Shown here: one piece after another, positions 1 through 8,538 of the stretch
How positions within the stretch are numbered: position 1 is the first letter of the stretch
Layout: every line of letters begins with the position of its first letter
Source: a bacterium
GTDB taxonomy: Bacteria > Cyanobacteriota > Vampirovibrionia > Gastranaerophilales > Gastranaerophilaceae
Direction: 5' to 3'
Length of the DNA stretch: 64,000 nucleotides
Assembly (NCBI GenBank): GCA_017559905.1
Contig: JAFYQF010000024.1
Location: 1-64,000, forward strand
Notes under the pieces: generated by a model
What the model was told of the DNA's origin: nothing
Database searches by the model: none
The model's input: the letters and a program-made list of their open reading frames with translations, nothing else
Position numbers and translations under genes: made by a program

Positions 1-1356
1 CATACCAGAAATAATTGTTTGACCTGTTTCTGTATCAGATTTAACTCTGAAAGATGGATCTTCTTCAGCAAGTTTTTGAAGAGCGATACCCATTTTATCC
101 TGGTCAGCTTTTGTTTTTGGTTCGATAGCAACAGAGATAACTGGTTCTGGGAAAGTCATTTTTTCAAGAATGATAGGTGCTTTTTCATCACACAAAGTAT
201 CACCTGTAGTAGTGTCTTTCAAACCAACTGCTGCACAGATGTCACCTGCGTAAACTTCTTCTTCTTCTTGTCTTTGGTCAGCATACATACGAACTAAACG
301 AGCGATACGTTCTTTTTTGCCGTTTGTAGCATTTAGAACATAAGAACCTGAAGTAATTACGCCTGAGTAAACTCTTAAGAATGTTAAACGACCAACGTAA
401 GGGTCAGTCATAACTTTGAATGCCAAAGCAGAGAATGGTTCAGAGTCAGAAGAATGTCTTTCAGTTTTTGAACCATCTTCCAATTCACCTTCGATAGCTT
501 TTACATCAACTGGTGATGGCATATAATCAACAACGTTATTCAATAGCAATTGAACACCTTTGTTTTTGAATGCTGTACCACAGCAAACAGGAACGATTTT
601 GTTATCGCAAACAGCTTTTCTCAAAGCAGCTTTCAATTCATCAATAGTGATTGAATCAGGATCTTCGAAGAATTTTTCCATCAAAGCATCATCTTCAGAA
701 GCGATAGCTTCAACCATAGCTTCTCTGTATTCTTTAGCTTTTTCTGCTAATTCAGCTGGAACATCTTCTTCTCTAATATCTGTACCAAGGTCATTTGTAT
801 AAATTTCAGCTTTCATTGTCATCAAGTCAACAAGACCGTTGAATTGATCTTCAGCACCGATTGGCAATTGGATAGGCACAGCGTTAGCACCAAGTCTATT
901 TTTGATTTGATCTACAACTCTGTAGAAATCTGCACCAGTTCTATCCATTTTGTTTACGAATACCATACGAGGAACTTCGTATCTGTTAGCTTGTCTCCAA
1001 ACTGTTTCTGATTGTGATTGAACACCACCAACTGCACAGAATACAGCAACAACACCGTCTAATACACGAAGTGAACGTTCTACTTCGATTGTGAAGTCAA
1101 CGTGACCAGGTGTGTCGATGATGTTTACTTGGTGACCTTTCCAAGAAGCTGTTACAGCAGCTGATTGGATTGTAATACCTCTTTCTTTTTCTTGTTCCAT
1201 AAAGTCAGTTACAGCTGCACCATCGTGAGTTTCACCGATTTTGTGAGTTTTACCTGTGTAGAACAAGATACGTTCAGTAGTAGTGGTTTTACCAGCATCG
1301 ATGTGAGCGGCAATACCAATGTTTCTGATTTTTTCCAATGGAGTTTTTCTTGCCAT
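1..1356 (-). CDS. fusA: Elongation factor G, N-terminal 452 residues (C-terminus beyond window)
   Basis: This is the translocation GTPase that moves tRNA and mRNA on the ribosome in the cytosol. Reading from the ATG at 1356, the P-loop AHIDAGKT lies at residues 17-24, followed by a switch-I region (ERGITI), DTPGHVDF (G3) and NKMD (G4), then the domain II beta barrel. The frame is open to base 1, so about 240 residues of domains III-V are outside the window. A purine-rich ribosome site (AAGGAAAA) precedes the start. The gene is divergent from pheT, so rpsL and rpsG are not directly upstream and the usual str-operon order is broken on this side. Identity is certain; whether tuf follows cannot be seen. 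Confidence 0.97.
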   Translation of the reverse strand, partial: MARKTPLEKIRNIGIAAHIDAGKTTTTERILFYTGKTHKIGETHDGAAVTDFMEQEKERGITIQSAAVTASWKGHQVNIIDTPGHVDFTIEVERSLRVLDGVVAVFCAVGGVQSQSETVWRQANRYEVPRMVFVNKMDRTGADFYRVVDQIKNRLGANAVPIQLPIGAEDQFNGLVDLMTMKAEIYTNDLGTDIREEDVPAELAEKAKEYREAMVEAIASEDDALMEKFFEDPDSITIDELKAALRKAVCDNKIVPVCCGTAFKNKGVQLLLNNVVDYMPSPVDVKAIEGELEDGSKTERHSSDSEPFSALAFKVMTDPYVGRLTFLRVYSGVITSGSYVLNATNGKKERIARLVRMYADQRQEEEEVYAGDICAAVGLKDTTTGDTLCDEKAPIILEKMTFPEPVISVAIEPKTKADQDKMGIALQKLAEEDPSFRVKSDTETGQTIISGM

Positions 1357-1424
1357 TTCTTGTTTTTCCTTTTTTTTAATTATTATAATGTACTTCTGCT
1401 ATTTTATATTTAGCCTCACTTTAA

Positions 1425-1452
1425 ATTATCGCACAAACATGATTATTGGCAA
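1425..1452 (-). promoter_or_regulatory. Possible fusA promoter
   Basis: On the minus strand TTGCCA (1447-1452) and GATAAT (1425-1430) are separated by 16 bases. This is a plausible sigma-70 type promoter about 70 bases upstream of the fusA start. It is a match by eye in AT-rich DNA, so support is moderate. Confidence 0.4.
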
Positions 1453-1487
1453 TAATTAGGGTTAATATAAGTTAATACGTTGAAAGT

Positions 1488-1516
1488 TTTACAATTAATT
1501 ACTTTTGTAATACTAT
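1488..1516 (+). promoter_or_regulatory. Likely pheT promoter
   Basis: TTTACA (1488-1493) and TACTAT (1511-1516) are separated by exactly 17 bases, with the pheT start 44 bases further on. The spacing and position fit a housekeeping sigma factor promoter. Confidence 0.55.
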
Positions 1517-1560
1517 AAAATATAGAGATATAATATTTAATTAAGAGGGAATTTAAGAAA

Positions 1561-4041
1561 ATGCAAGTATCATTAAACTGGTTAAACGAATTTGTTGATT
1601 TATCGGATATAGAAGTAGAACAAATTGCTCACGAACTTACAATGAGCGGATTGGAAGTTGAAGCAGTTGAAGAAGTAAAACCTAAATTTACTAATATTAA
1701 AACTGTAAAAATTGAAAAAATTGACAACCACCCAAATTCTGATAGACTTCACCTTGTGACAGTAAACACAGGTTCAGGATTGAAGACTGTAGTTTGTGGC
1801 GCTCAAAATATTGTAGAAGGACAAATTATTCCTTACGCTAGTGTTGGAAGCCAAGTTCTAGATAGAAAAACTGGTGAAATGTTCACACTAACTCCTGCTG
1901 TTATCCGTGGCGTTGAATCCCAAGGGATGCTTTGCTCCGCAGATGAACTAGGTGTTTCTGAAAGAAATTACCAAGAAGAAGACGGCATTCTAATTTTAAA
2001 CAGAATTTTCCCAAATGTTAAAATCGGTGAAAATGTTGAAGACGTTTTAGGATTTGACAAAGACTATATCATTGACGTTGCACCAACCGCAAACAGAGGT
2101 GATCAGATGTCTGTTATCGGTATTGCAAGAGAATTAAGTGCGATATTCAACAAACCTCTTAAATTTTCTCCTCTTGAATGCACAAGAGATTTATCAACAA
2201 ATAGTTTTAAAGTTGAAATTATTGACGAAGATGTTTGCAAATATTATTCAGTAGGTATTTTAAAAGATATTAAAATCAAACCATCTCCTGATTGGATGCA
2301 AAAAAGGCTTTTAGCTTCTGGCGTTCGTGCAATCAACAACGTAGTCGACATCACAAACTATGTAATGCTTGAATACGGCACACCTTTCCACGCATTTGAC
2401 CTTAACAAATTAAATGGATATCTTTGTGTTAGACGTGCTGAAGAAGGCGAAAAAATCGTTACACTTGACAGCATAGAAAGAACATTAACAAGAGATAGCG
2501 TACTTATTGCAGACAAAGAAAAAGGAGTTTGTTTGGCTGGCGTATTTGGTGGCGAAAACTCTGAAATCGATAATAACACAACTGCAATTGCACTTGAAGC
2601 AGCATATTTTACGCCTCAAAGCAATAGAAAAAGCTCTCACAGCGTAGGATACAAAAGCGATGCTTGCGCAAGATTTGAAAGAGGCGTTGATATTGAAATT
2701 ATCAGACCTGCTCTAATGCGTGCAATGCAACTTTTAACAGAATTGGCTGATGCAAAAATAGAAGGCGTAGTTGAAACTGGCAAAAACAAACTTGACCCTA
2801 TTGAAATAACTTTAAGATATGCACAAATCAAGAGAATTTTAGGCGTTGAAATCGCTGCAGACAGATGTATTAACATTCTTGAAAATTTAGGTTTCAAAAA
2901 ACTTGGCGGTAACGACAGCGCTGCTAAATTTCTAGTACCATCATTCAGAACAGGCGATGTTACTAGAGAAATCGATTTGATTGAAGAAATTGCGAGAATC
3001 AACGGTTACGATAAAATATCTCCAACCCTACCGCAAAAAGTTCAACTTCCTGAAATTTCATTAGAAGAAAAAATAATTAAAAAAGTTCACAACTTAATGC
3101 TTTCAAGCGGACTAAACGAAATTATGACAAGCTCATTAATCGGAAAGCCTATGCTTGATAGATTTATGATTCCTTTTGAAGAAGACAAAGCAATCTACGT
3201 TCAAAACCCAGCAAGTGAAGACTACACAATGCTACGTCAAACTCTTTCTGCAAGTGTGTTGAACGTTATGAAATACAACTTCGACAACGGACAAAAAAAT
3301 ATTTGGAATTACGAAATTGGCAAAACATACAAACGTGTAGCGGAGGCTAATGAAAAGAATTCTGGTGTAAAAGAAACTCAAACTCTTGCAGGTATTATCA
3401 CTGGAGATATCCAAAATTCATTATGGCAAACTACAGCAGAAGTTGATTTCTATACAGTTAAAGGTATTATGGAAAAACTTTTTGAAGAATTAGAAATTAC
3501 AAAAAGAATTAAATTAATGCCTTTAGAAAAAACTGAATTAGCAAAAACTCACTCAATTCTTCACCCATACAAAACTGCAGTTGTTATGTTGCTAGGAAAA
3601 ACTCCTACTCCAATCGGCTACTTCGGACAAATCCACCCAATTTTGAAAGATAAATTAAAACTTAACCAAGAAGCATTTATCTTCAATCTTGATTTGAATG
3701 AAGTGACATCAATCATTAAAGAAAGAGTTCCAAGATACAAAAAGCTTTCTCAATTCCCAGAAGTACGTAGAGATTTGGCGTTTGTAATCGGTCAAGACGT
3801 AACTTTTGACGACATTCAAAAAGTTATCAAAGGTTCAATTCAACAAAATATCTTCAAAGGTAGCGAAGTATTTGACGTTTACCAAGGTGAACACATTCAA
3901 GAAGGATACAAGAGCGTTGCGTTCCGCATCAAAATGCAAGACGAAACAGCTACATTGACAGATGAAGTAATTGAAAAACAAATGAATTCTGTTCGTGACA
4001 AACTCAAGAAAACTTATGCTGACATAAGCTTTAGGGAGTAA
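1561..4041 (+). CDS. pheT: Phenylalanine--tRNA ligase beta subunit
   Basis: This is the beta subunit of the heterotetrameric enzyme that charges tRNA-Phe. The 826-residue length is normal for bacterial PheT. An EMAP/OB-type tRNA-binding domain lies near residues 40-150, with the motif HPNSDRLHL. The B3/B4 editing region and B5 domain follow (SHSVGYKSDACARFERGVD). A ferredoxin-fold anticodon-binding domain occupies roughly the last 95 residues, starting near FPEVRRDLAFVIG. The catalytic partner pheS is not upstream; the adjacent gene is divergent fusA. Split pheS/pheT is a cyanobacterial-type arrangement. A ribosome site with GAGGGA precedes the ATG. The gene after it begins 3 bases past the stop codon. 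Confidence 0.97.
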   Translation: MQVSLNWLNEFVDLSDIEVEQIAHELTMSGLEVEAVEEVKPKFTNIKTVKIEKIDNHPNSDRLHLVTVNTGSGLKTVVCGAQNIVEGQIIPYASVGSQVLDRKTGEMFTLTPAVIRGVESQGMLCSADELGVSERNYQEEDGILILNRIFPNVKIGENVEDVLGFDKDYIIDVAPTANRGDQMSVIGIARELSAIFNKPLKFSPLECTRDLSTNSFKVEIIDEDVCKYYSVGILKDIKIKPSPDWMQKRLLASGVRAINNVVDITNYVMLEYGTPFHAFDLNKLNGYLCVRRAEEGEKIVTLDSIERTLTRDSVLIADKEKGVCLAGVFGGENSEIDNNTTAIALEAAYFTPQSNRKSSHSVGYKSDACARFERGVDIEIIRPALMRAMQLLTELADAKIEGVVETGKNKLDPIEITLRYAQIKRILGVEIAADRCINILENLGFKKLGGNDSAAKFLVPSFRTGDVTREIDLIEEIARINGYDKISPTLPQKVQLPEISLEEKIIKKVHNLMLSSGLNEIMTSSLIGKPMLDRFMIPFEEDKAIYVQNPASEDYTMLRQTLSASVLNVMKYNFDNGQKNIWNYEIGKTYKRVAEANEKNSGVKETQTLAGIITGDIQNSLWQTTAEVDFYTVKGIMEKLFEELEITKRIKLMPLEKTELAKTHSILHPYKTAVVMLLGKTPTPIGYFGQIHPILKDKLKLNQEAFIFNLDLNEVTSIIKERVPRYKKLSQFPEVRRDLAFVIGQDVTFDDIQKVIKGSIQQNIFKGSEVFDVYQGEHIQEGYKSVAFRIKMQDETATLTDEVIEKQMNSVRDKLKKTYADISFRE

Positions 4042-4044
4042 AAT

Positions 4045-4692
4045 ATGATTAAAATTTTCATAGCATTAATTTCTCTTATGCTAACAGCGTCAACACCTGT
4101 AATTGCTAGCGATGTAATGCCTTATTATTCAAAGAATTTACATACTCGCACATACGGGTTTTACCAAGTTGGGAAATTTATTACCCTACACGAAGAACCT
4201 GACGAAAATTCAAAAATCGTCAAGACAATTAGCTGGACTAAAGAGAAATTAATGCCCGAAAATTTAACTTACGATGATGTGTTTTCAGTATTCATCGAAA
4301 GCAAAGAACTTGCACTAATGGCAGTCGAAGACGAAACTGAAGATTGGGTAAAATTAATTTACGACAACAAAACAAACCAAAGTGGCTGGTTAAAAAAAGA
4401 TGACCCTTACAAGTTTATGACGTGGCTAAATCTTTATAACGCTTATGGCAAAAAATATGGTCTTAAAATCCTAAAGGATACTCCTGACGAAATGTTAGTT
4501 TTGCGTGCTAAAACAGAAGATAACTCTCAAATTGTCGCAAGAATAAACCACCCACAATTTATAAAACTAAACGTTATTAGAGGCAATTGGGCACTTGTAT
4601 CAGTTGTAGACATTGACAAAACTCCAAAAACTGGATACATTCGCTGGCGCAGTGATGACGGAATTAAATATCTATTCCCTGACATAAAATAA
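4045..4692 (+). CDS. Secreted SH3-like domain protein of unknown function
   Basis: The 215-residue product has a clear N-terminal signal peptide (hydrophobic core IALISLMLTASTPVIA, probable cleavage after about residue 22). The mature part reads as two SH3b-type beta segments: one near VGKFITLHEEPDENSKIV, with the glutamate/aspartate-rich pattern typical of SH3b loops, and one near LRAKTEDNSQIVARI. Each is followed by a WVKL/WALV plus GWLK/GYIRW strand pattern. Such domains often bind cell wall peptides, so an envelope role is likely but not proven. The gene starts 3 bases after pheT, with its ribosome site (AGGGAG) inside the pheT stop region. It is therefore probably co-transcribed, without an obvious functional link. 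Confidence 0.75.
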   Translation: MIKIFIALISLMLTASTPVIASDVMPYYSKNLHTRTYGFYQVGKFITLHEEPDENSKIVKTISWTKEKLMPENLTYDDVFSVFIESKELALMAVEDETEDWVKLIYDNKTNQSGWLKKDDPYKFMTWLNLYNAYGKKYGLKILKDTPDEMLVLRAKTEDNSQIVARINHPQFIKLNVIRGNWALVSVVDIDKTPKTGYIRWRSDDGIKYLFPDIK

Positions 4693-4733
4693 GGTTAAAC
4701 ATTGCCTAAACTTAACATTTGATAAAAAAACTA

Positions 4734-4762
4734 TCGACAATTCAAGTTGTTTGTAGTAGTAT
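4734..4762 (+). promoter_or_regulatory. Likely rplI promoter
   Basis: TCGACA (4734-4739), a 17-base spacer and TAGTAT (4757-4762) lie 43 bases upstream of the rplI start. The TAGTAT hexamer recurs in the rpsJ promoter of this window. Confidence 0.55.
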
Positions 4763-4804
4763 GGTCATACTGGCAGATTTATAAATACTAAAGGAGAATT
4801 TAAA

Positions 4805-5299
4805 ATGCAAGTTATATTGAAAAAAGACGTTCAAAACCTTGGCGAAGCAGGTGACATCGTTACAGTTAAAGACGGTTATGCTAGAAACTTTTTGCTTCCT
4901 CAAGACGCAGCAGAAATCGCAACTGAAGGCGCTTTGAAAAACAGAGAACAAAACCTAGCTAGAATCAAAGCTAAACAAGAAAAATTACATTCAGAAGCAG
5001 TTGCTAAAGCTGAACAATTAGAAAAATTTGGCAAACTAGAATTATCAGCAAAAGCTGGTGAATCTGGTAAACTATTCGGTACTATCACAACTAAAAAACT
5101 TACTGAAGAACTTCTTGCAAAATCAGGTATCGAAGTTGATAGAAAAAATGTTTCACTTAACGCTCCTATCAACAAAATCGGTGAATACACAATGTTAATC
5201 AAATTAACTTCTAAAGTTAAATGTGAATTAGCTGTTGTTGTAACAGCATCAGAAGTTGTTAAAGAAGCTGTTGAAGAAGTTGAAGAAACTGAAGAATAG
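4805..5299 (+). CDS. rplI: 50S ribosomal protein L9
   Basis: L9 binds 23S rRNA at the base of the L1 stalk. The N-terminal domain carries the diagnostic MQVILKKDVQNLGEAGDIVTVKDGYARNFLLP-type region (residues 1-32; key residues G14, G17, GYARNFL). A long connecting helix and a C-terminal domain with the LFGTIT motif follow. At 164 residues it is about 15 longer than usual because of a glutamate-rich tail (EAVEEVEETEE). The AAGGAG ribosome site is strong. rpsF, ssb and rpsR are not adjacent. Confidence 0.96.
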   Translation: MQVILKKDVQNLGEAGDIVTVKDGYARNFLLPQDAAEIATEGALKNREQNLARIKAKQEKLHSEAVAKAEQLEKFGKLELSAKAGESGKLFGTITTKKLTEELLAKSGIEVDRKNVSLNAPINKIGEYTMLIKLTSKVKCELAVVVTASEVVKEAVEEVEETEE

Positions 5300-5360
5300 T
5301 TTAAACATTAGCCACGGCTAGAAGTGGTATAGTAGTAACGGCACAGGACAAGATTAGTAC

Positions 5361-6440
5361 ATGAGAGCGAACAATCAAAATCAAACAAACTTAAAACTTG
5401 AATGTACCGCAATCGGCTCACTACCACACACAGATATCACAGAAGCAATGGATTTAGTAAAAGAAAATTTTTCTAACATCCCATTTTGGCCACAGCTAGT
5501 AAAAGTTAATAAAAATGAGGACATGATTTTCCAATTTTTGGAAGGAATGCCCTCATTTTTTTGTGAAGAAGAAAAAAATTATTTCACCACAGAATATGAC
5601 AATTTCTTCGAAGATTTAGAAGAATTTTTCTTATCTTACGAAGAAATAATGAATGATATAAACTCAACCGAATTAGACAAATTTGCAATAACAAAATCTT
5701 CTACTTTCAACAAATATCTAGATTTAATAAAAACAACAAAACCGAACTATGCAAAAGGTCAAATTGTAGGTCCATTCACTCTTGCAACAACACTTTGCCT
5801 AGAGAATGGAACATCTGCAATATACGACGACACGTTAAAAGAAATTATTGTAAAAACTTTAACTCTCAAAGCTCTTTGGCAAATAAAACAAATTAAATCA
5901 ACAAACGAAACAACCACACCAATCATCTTTATTGACGAACCATCAATATCACAAATCGGCACATCTGCTTTCGTAGGAATTACACAGGAAGACGCTATTT
6001 CTATGATTAAAGAAATAGCTGAAACAATTAATAACAACGGCGGTTTATCGGCTATACATTGTTGTGGGAAATGCGATTGGTCAATACCGTTAAAATCCAA
6101 AGTTAAAATAATTAATCCTGATGCATTCACTTTTGCTCAAAATTTGAGCTTATTTAGCGAAGATATTAATTCATTTTTATTAAATGGTGGGAAAATTGCT
6201 TGGGGTATTGTACCAACATTAGACAAAACTTCTCTTGAAAACATTTCCACAACTGATTTGGTTAACAAATTCAAGACAGCAGTTAACTATTTGACTAAAC
6301 GCGGAATTGATGAGAAACTTGTTATAGAAAATTCAATGCTTACTCCCTCTTGCGGAGCTGGAGGATTGAATAAAGAATTAGCTAAAAAAGCAATGGAATT
6401 AACTAATGAATTATCTATTCAACTAAAGGAGATGTACTAA
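5361..6440 (+). CDS. MetE C-terminal (core methionine synthase)/UROD superfamily methyltransferase
   Basis: The 359-residue product belongs to the UROD/MetE superfamily of TIM-barrel methyltransferases. An N-terminal GSLPHTD segment (residues 19-25) leads into IPFWPQL. IDEP at 191-194 matches the conserved DEP of MetE. His233 and Cys235 in AIHCCGKCDW and Cys331 in TPSCGAG match the His-x-Cys and Cys zinc ligands that activate homocysteine thiol in MetE. It lacks the N-terminal half of full MetE (about 750 residues), so it resembles the stand-alone core MetE enzymes that take methyl groups from a corrinoid protein rather than from folate. It is followed after 1 base by a CooC-like ATPase and then folD. 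Methionine synthesis is the best guess; another zinc-dependent thiol methyl transfer is possible. Confidence 0.75.
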   Translation: MRANNQNQTNLKLECTAIGSLPHTDITEAMDLVKENFSNIPFWPQLVKVNKNEDMIFQFLEGMPSFFCEEEKNYFTTEYDNFFEDLEEFFLSYEEIMNDINSTELDKFAITKSSTFNKYLDLIKTTKPNYAKGQIVGPFTLATTLCLENGTSAIYDDTLKEIIVKTLTLKALWQIKQIKSTNETTTPIIFIDEPSISQIGTSAFVGITQEDAISMIKEIAETINNNGGLSAIHCCGKCDWSIPLKSKVKIINPDAFTFAQNLSLFSEDINSFLLNGGKIAWGIVPTLDKTSLENISTTDLVNKFKTAVNYLTKRGIDEKLVIENSMLTPSCGAGGLNKELAKKAMELTNELSIQLKEMY

Positions 6441-6441
6441 A

Positions 6442-7194
6442 TTGACAACAAAACTTGCAATAACAGGGAAAAGTGGAAGCGGTAAAACCACAATCACAAA
6501 AGCATTCTTGAGAATTTTTCAAGAACTTTATCCTGAAAAATCTATTCTTTTATTTGACAATGACCTTGCAAGCGAACTTGGGCATAGCTTTGGTTTGGAT
6601 ATAAGAAATACAATATACGGCATCAGAAGCGGAAAACACGAATACAAAACAGGTATCCCAGAAGATATGTCTAAACAAGAATTTATTGAATGGGCGATGG
6701 AAGATATCGTTGTATCTATAAGTGAAAATGTAGACATAGTTGTATCTTGGTTTGTAGGTTCAAAAGATTGTAGATGTCCTATCACAGGACAAATTAACGA
6801 CGCTGTACTGAAACTAATTGACAGATATGACATTGTTATATTTGACTGCGAATTTGATTTAAAATACTTAAATCAACTTGTAGATACAGACATCGACACT
6901 ACGATAATCGTTGCAAATCCAACTGACGAAGGTGCACATCTTGCAAAAAGGATTGAAGAATTTAGTGCAAAATACGCAGCAGGTGGACAAATCGGAGTGG
7001 TTATCAATAAAGCCGACAATCAGTCAATGGCTTCTATTTACGAACTATTGAAAAAATATGATTTAGATGTACTAGGAGTAATTCCATTCGACAACGATTT
7101 AGAAAAAAATTCGATTTCTAGAGAATCTATTAAAGTTCAAGAAGCAATCAAACAATTTTATTTTAGACTAAACCTACCGCAAATAAAGAATTAG
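6442..7194 (+). CDS. CooC/AcsF-type nickel or corrinoid maturation ATPase
   Basis: This is a MinD/SIMIBI-class P-loop ATPase of 250 residues. The deviant Walker A is ITGKSGSGKTTI (residues 7-18, with signature lysine Lys10). LLFDND (36-41) fits the next switch element. Cys110 and Cys112 in DCRCP form the CxC pair that binds metal in CooC proteins, which load nickel into carbon monoxide dehydrogenase or acetyl-CoA synthase. The start is TTG at 6442, chosen because AAGGAG sits about 10 bases upstream and the frame opens 1 base after the preceding stop codon. No CODH/ACS gene is in the window. Its place between a MetE-core-like gene and folD suggests corrinoid or C1 enzyme activation. The client enzyme is unknown. 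Confidence 0.78.
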   Translation: MTTKLAITGKSGSGKTTITKAFLRIFQELYPEKSILLFDNDLASELGHSFGLDIRNTIYGIRSGKHEYKTGIPEDMSKQEFIEWAMEDIVVSISENVDIVVSWFVGSKDCRCPITGQINDAVLKLIDRYDIVIFDCEFDLKYLNQLVDTDIDTTIIVANPTDEGAHLAKRIEEFSAKYAAGGQIGVVINKADNQSMASIYELLKKYDLDVLGVIPFDNDLEKNSISRESIKVQEAIKQFYFRLNLPQIKN

Positions 7195-7201
7195 AGGTCG
7201 T

Positions 7202-8038
7202 ATGACAACAATATTAGATGGAAAAAGTTTAAGAGATAAAATTTTATCAGAACTAAAAACAAAACTTGAAAAATATGACAAAAAACCTACTCTTGTTGTA
7301 ATTCTTGTAGGAGAAAATCCTGCAAGCAAAATTTATGTTAACAACAAAAAGAAAACCGCAGAAAGTTTAGGCATAAATTCTATTGTAATAAATTATCCAT
7401 CAGATGTTTCTGAATCAGAACTTTTAAACAAAATAGAAGAACTTAACACAAATCCTGAAGTAACAGCGATTTTGGTTCAATTGCCACTACCAAAACATAT
7501 TAACAAGTTTAATATCATCAACGCTATTACTCCGTCAAAAGATGTCGACGGCTTCACTCCTGAAAACGCAGGCAAATTATTTATTGGAGAAACTCCATAC
7601 GCATACCCTTGCACACCAAAGGGTATTATAAAACTTTTAGAAGAATATAATATCGAAATTTCAGGCAAACACGCAGTTATCGTAGGGCGTTCAAACATTG
7701 TAGGCAAGCCTCTTTCACAAATGTTGCTTGACAAAAATGCGACAGTCACAATCTGCCACAGCCATACCGAAAATCTCTCTGAAATAACAAAAACAGCAGA
7801 TATATTGATTTCTGCTGTAGGGGGAAAAATTATTTTGGAAAATATGATTAAAAATAATGCTGTTGTTATTGATGTTGGGATTTTTAAGGATGAAAACGGG
7901 AAAACCCGAGGAGATGTAGACTTTGAAGCTGTTGCATCCCAAGCATCATATATATCTCCTGTTCCAGGAGGAGTTGGTCCAATGACAATTGCAATGTTGA
8001 TGTCTAATACTGTTGAACTTTTTGAAAAATCAATGTAA
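7202..8038 (+). CDS. folD: Bifunctional methylenetetrahydrofolate dehydrogenase/cyclohydrolase
   Basis: FolD interconverts 5,10-methylene-THF, 5,10-methenyl-THF and 10-formyl-THF in the cytosol. The 278-residue length is typical. The catalytic region YVNNKKKTAESLGI contains the tyrosine and the lysine of the Yx3K motif. VQLPLP and DVDGF follow, then the Rossmann segment VIVGRSNIVGKPL and the C-terminal PVPGGVGPMT signature. It starts 7 bases after the CooC-like gene and so belongs to the same transcript, which ties that pair to folate-linked one-carbon flow. No terminator is obvious before the convergent gene that ends at 8070. Confidence 0.97.
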   Translation: MTTILDGKSLRDKILSELKTKLEKYDKKPTLVVILVGENPASKIYVNNKKKTAESLGINSIVINYPSDVSESELLNKIEELNTNPEVTAILVQLPLPKHINKFNIINAITPSKDVDGFTPENAGKLFIGETPYAYPCTPKGIIKLLEEYNIEISGKHAVIVGRSNIVGKPLSQMLLDKNATVTICHSHTENLSEITKTADILISAVGGKIILENMIKNNAVVIDVGIFKDENGKTRGDVDFEAVASQASYISPVPGGVGPMTIAMLMSNTVELFEKSM

Positions 8039-8069
8039 CACAACAGTATTAAACTATCAGACAGAATTA

Positions 8070-8408
8070 TTAACCACCAATCAAGTTCAATCCACAACTT
8101 GCTTTGATGTTGTTTTGAACTAGTGATTTTGTACTGTTGATTTCTTCAGTCAACAATGTAATCTGGTTACTTAACGAATCTTGTCTTGATGTTAAATATT
8201 CTTCTTCTTTTTGTAATGCTACGTAATATGGATCATCGTCCAAATCAACTGATCCACCTCCGTTGGCACCGCTTAATAAATCTGCACGGTCTGCCATTTC
8301 TTGTTGAAGCCAATTCGCTTGGTTCATAATCAATGTTTGTTCAAATTCCAACTGGCTCTTCTGTAGCATAAATAAACTTCTCTGTGAACTTAATGCTAAA
8401 AAAGTCAT
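8070..8408 (-). CDS. Small hypothetical protein related to the SQARLL family
   Basis: I do not recognise a named family. The 112-residue protein starts MTFLALSSQRSLFMLQKSQLEFEQ and ends with a predicted coiled coil (ITLLTEEINSTKSLVQNNIKAS). Both ends resemble the much larger proteins at 36920-38608 and 39086-40210. Those begin with SASQARLLTITAR or AASQARLLSITAR and end with LxTE(I/H)xxLxTEYDxxKSxIxKN(I/V)xK. The middle is an acidic, Gly/Asn-rich linker (LSGANGGGSVDLDDD). There is no signal peptide or membrane segment. An AAGGAGAG ribosome site precedes the start. It could be a stand-alone short member of the family. Confidence 0.7.
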   Translation of the reverse strand: MTFLALSSQRSLFMLQKSQLEFEQTLIMNQANWLQQEMADRADLLSGANGGGSVDLDDDPYYVALQKEEEYLTSRQDSLSNQITLLTEEINSTKSLVQNNIKASCGLNLIGG

Positions 8409-8514
8409 ATCATCTCTCCTTATTTTTTTAGTGCTCTCTTATAAATATAAAGTATTTGAAAAACATCGAATTTCAGAGATGCTCTTTTTTGTTACATTAG
8501 TTTACATTAAATAA

Positions 8515-8538
8515 AAAAGCCCGAAACAACGGACTTTT
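8515..8538 (-). terminator. Rho-independent terminator of dnaJ
   Basis: AAAAGCCCG (8515-8523) pairs with CGGACTTTT (8530-8538) around a 6-base loop, with one G-U pair. On the minus strand the stem is followed by a T run. The hairpin overlaps the dnaJ stop codon. Confidence 0.75.

Noticed and set aside
1165-1413. 82-codon frame antisense to fusA
   Set aside because: Phe/Ser-rich shadow of the fusA N-terminus.
2637-3002. Antisense frame inside pheT
   Set aside because: Complete overlap with a clear synthetase gene and no start signal.
7477-8097. 206-codon antisense frame over folD
   Set aside because: It overlaps a well-supported gene completely, has no ribosome site, and its translated sequence has no recognisable fold or motif; it is a reading-frame shadow.
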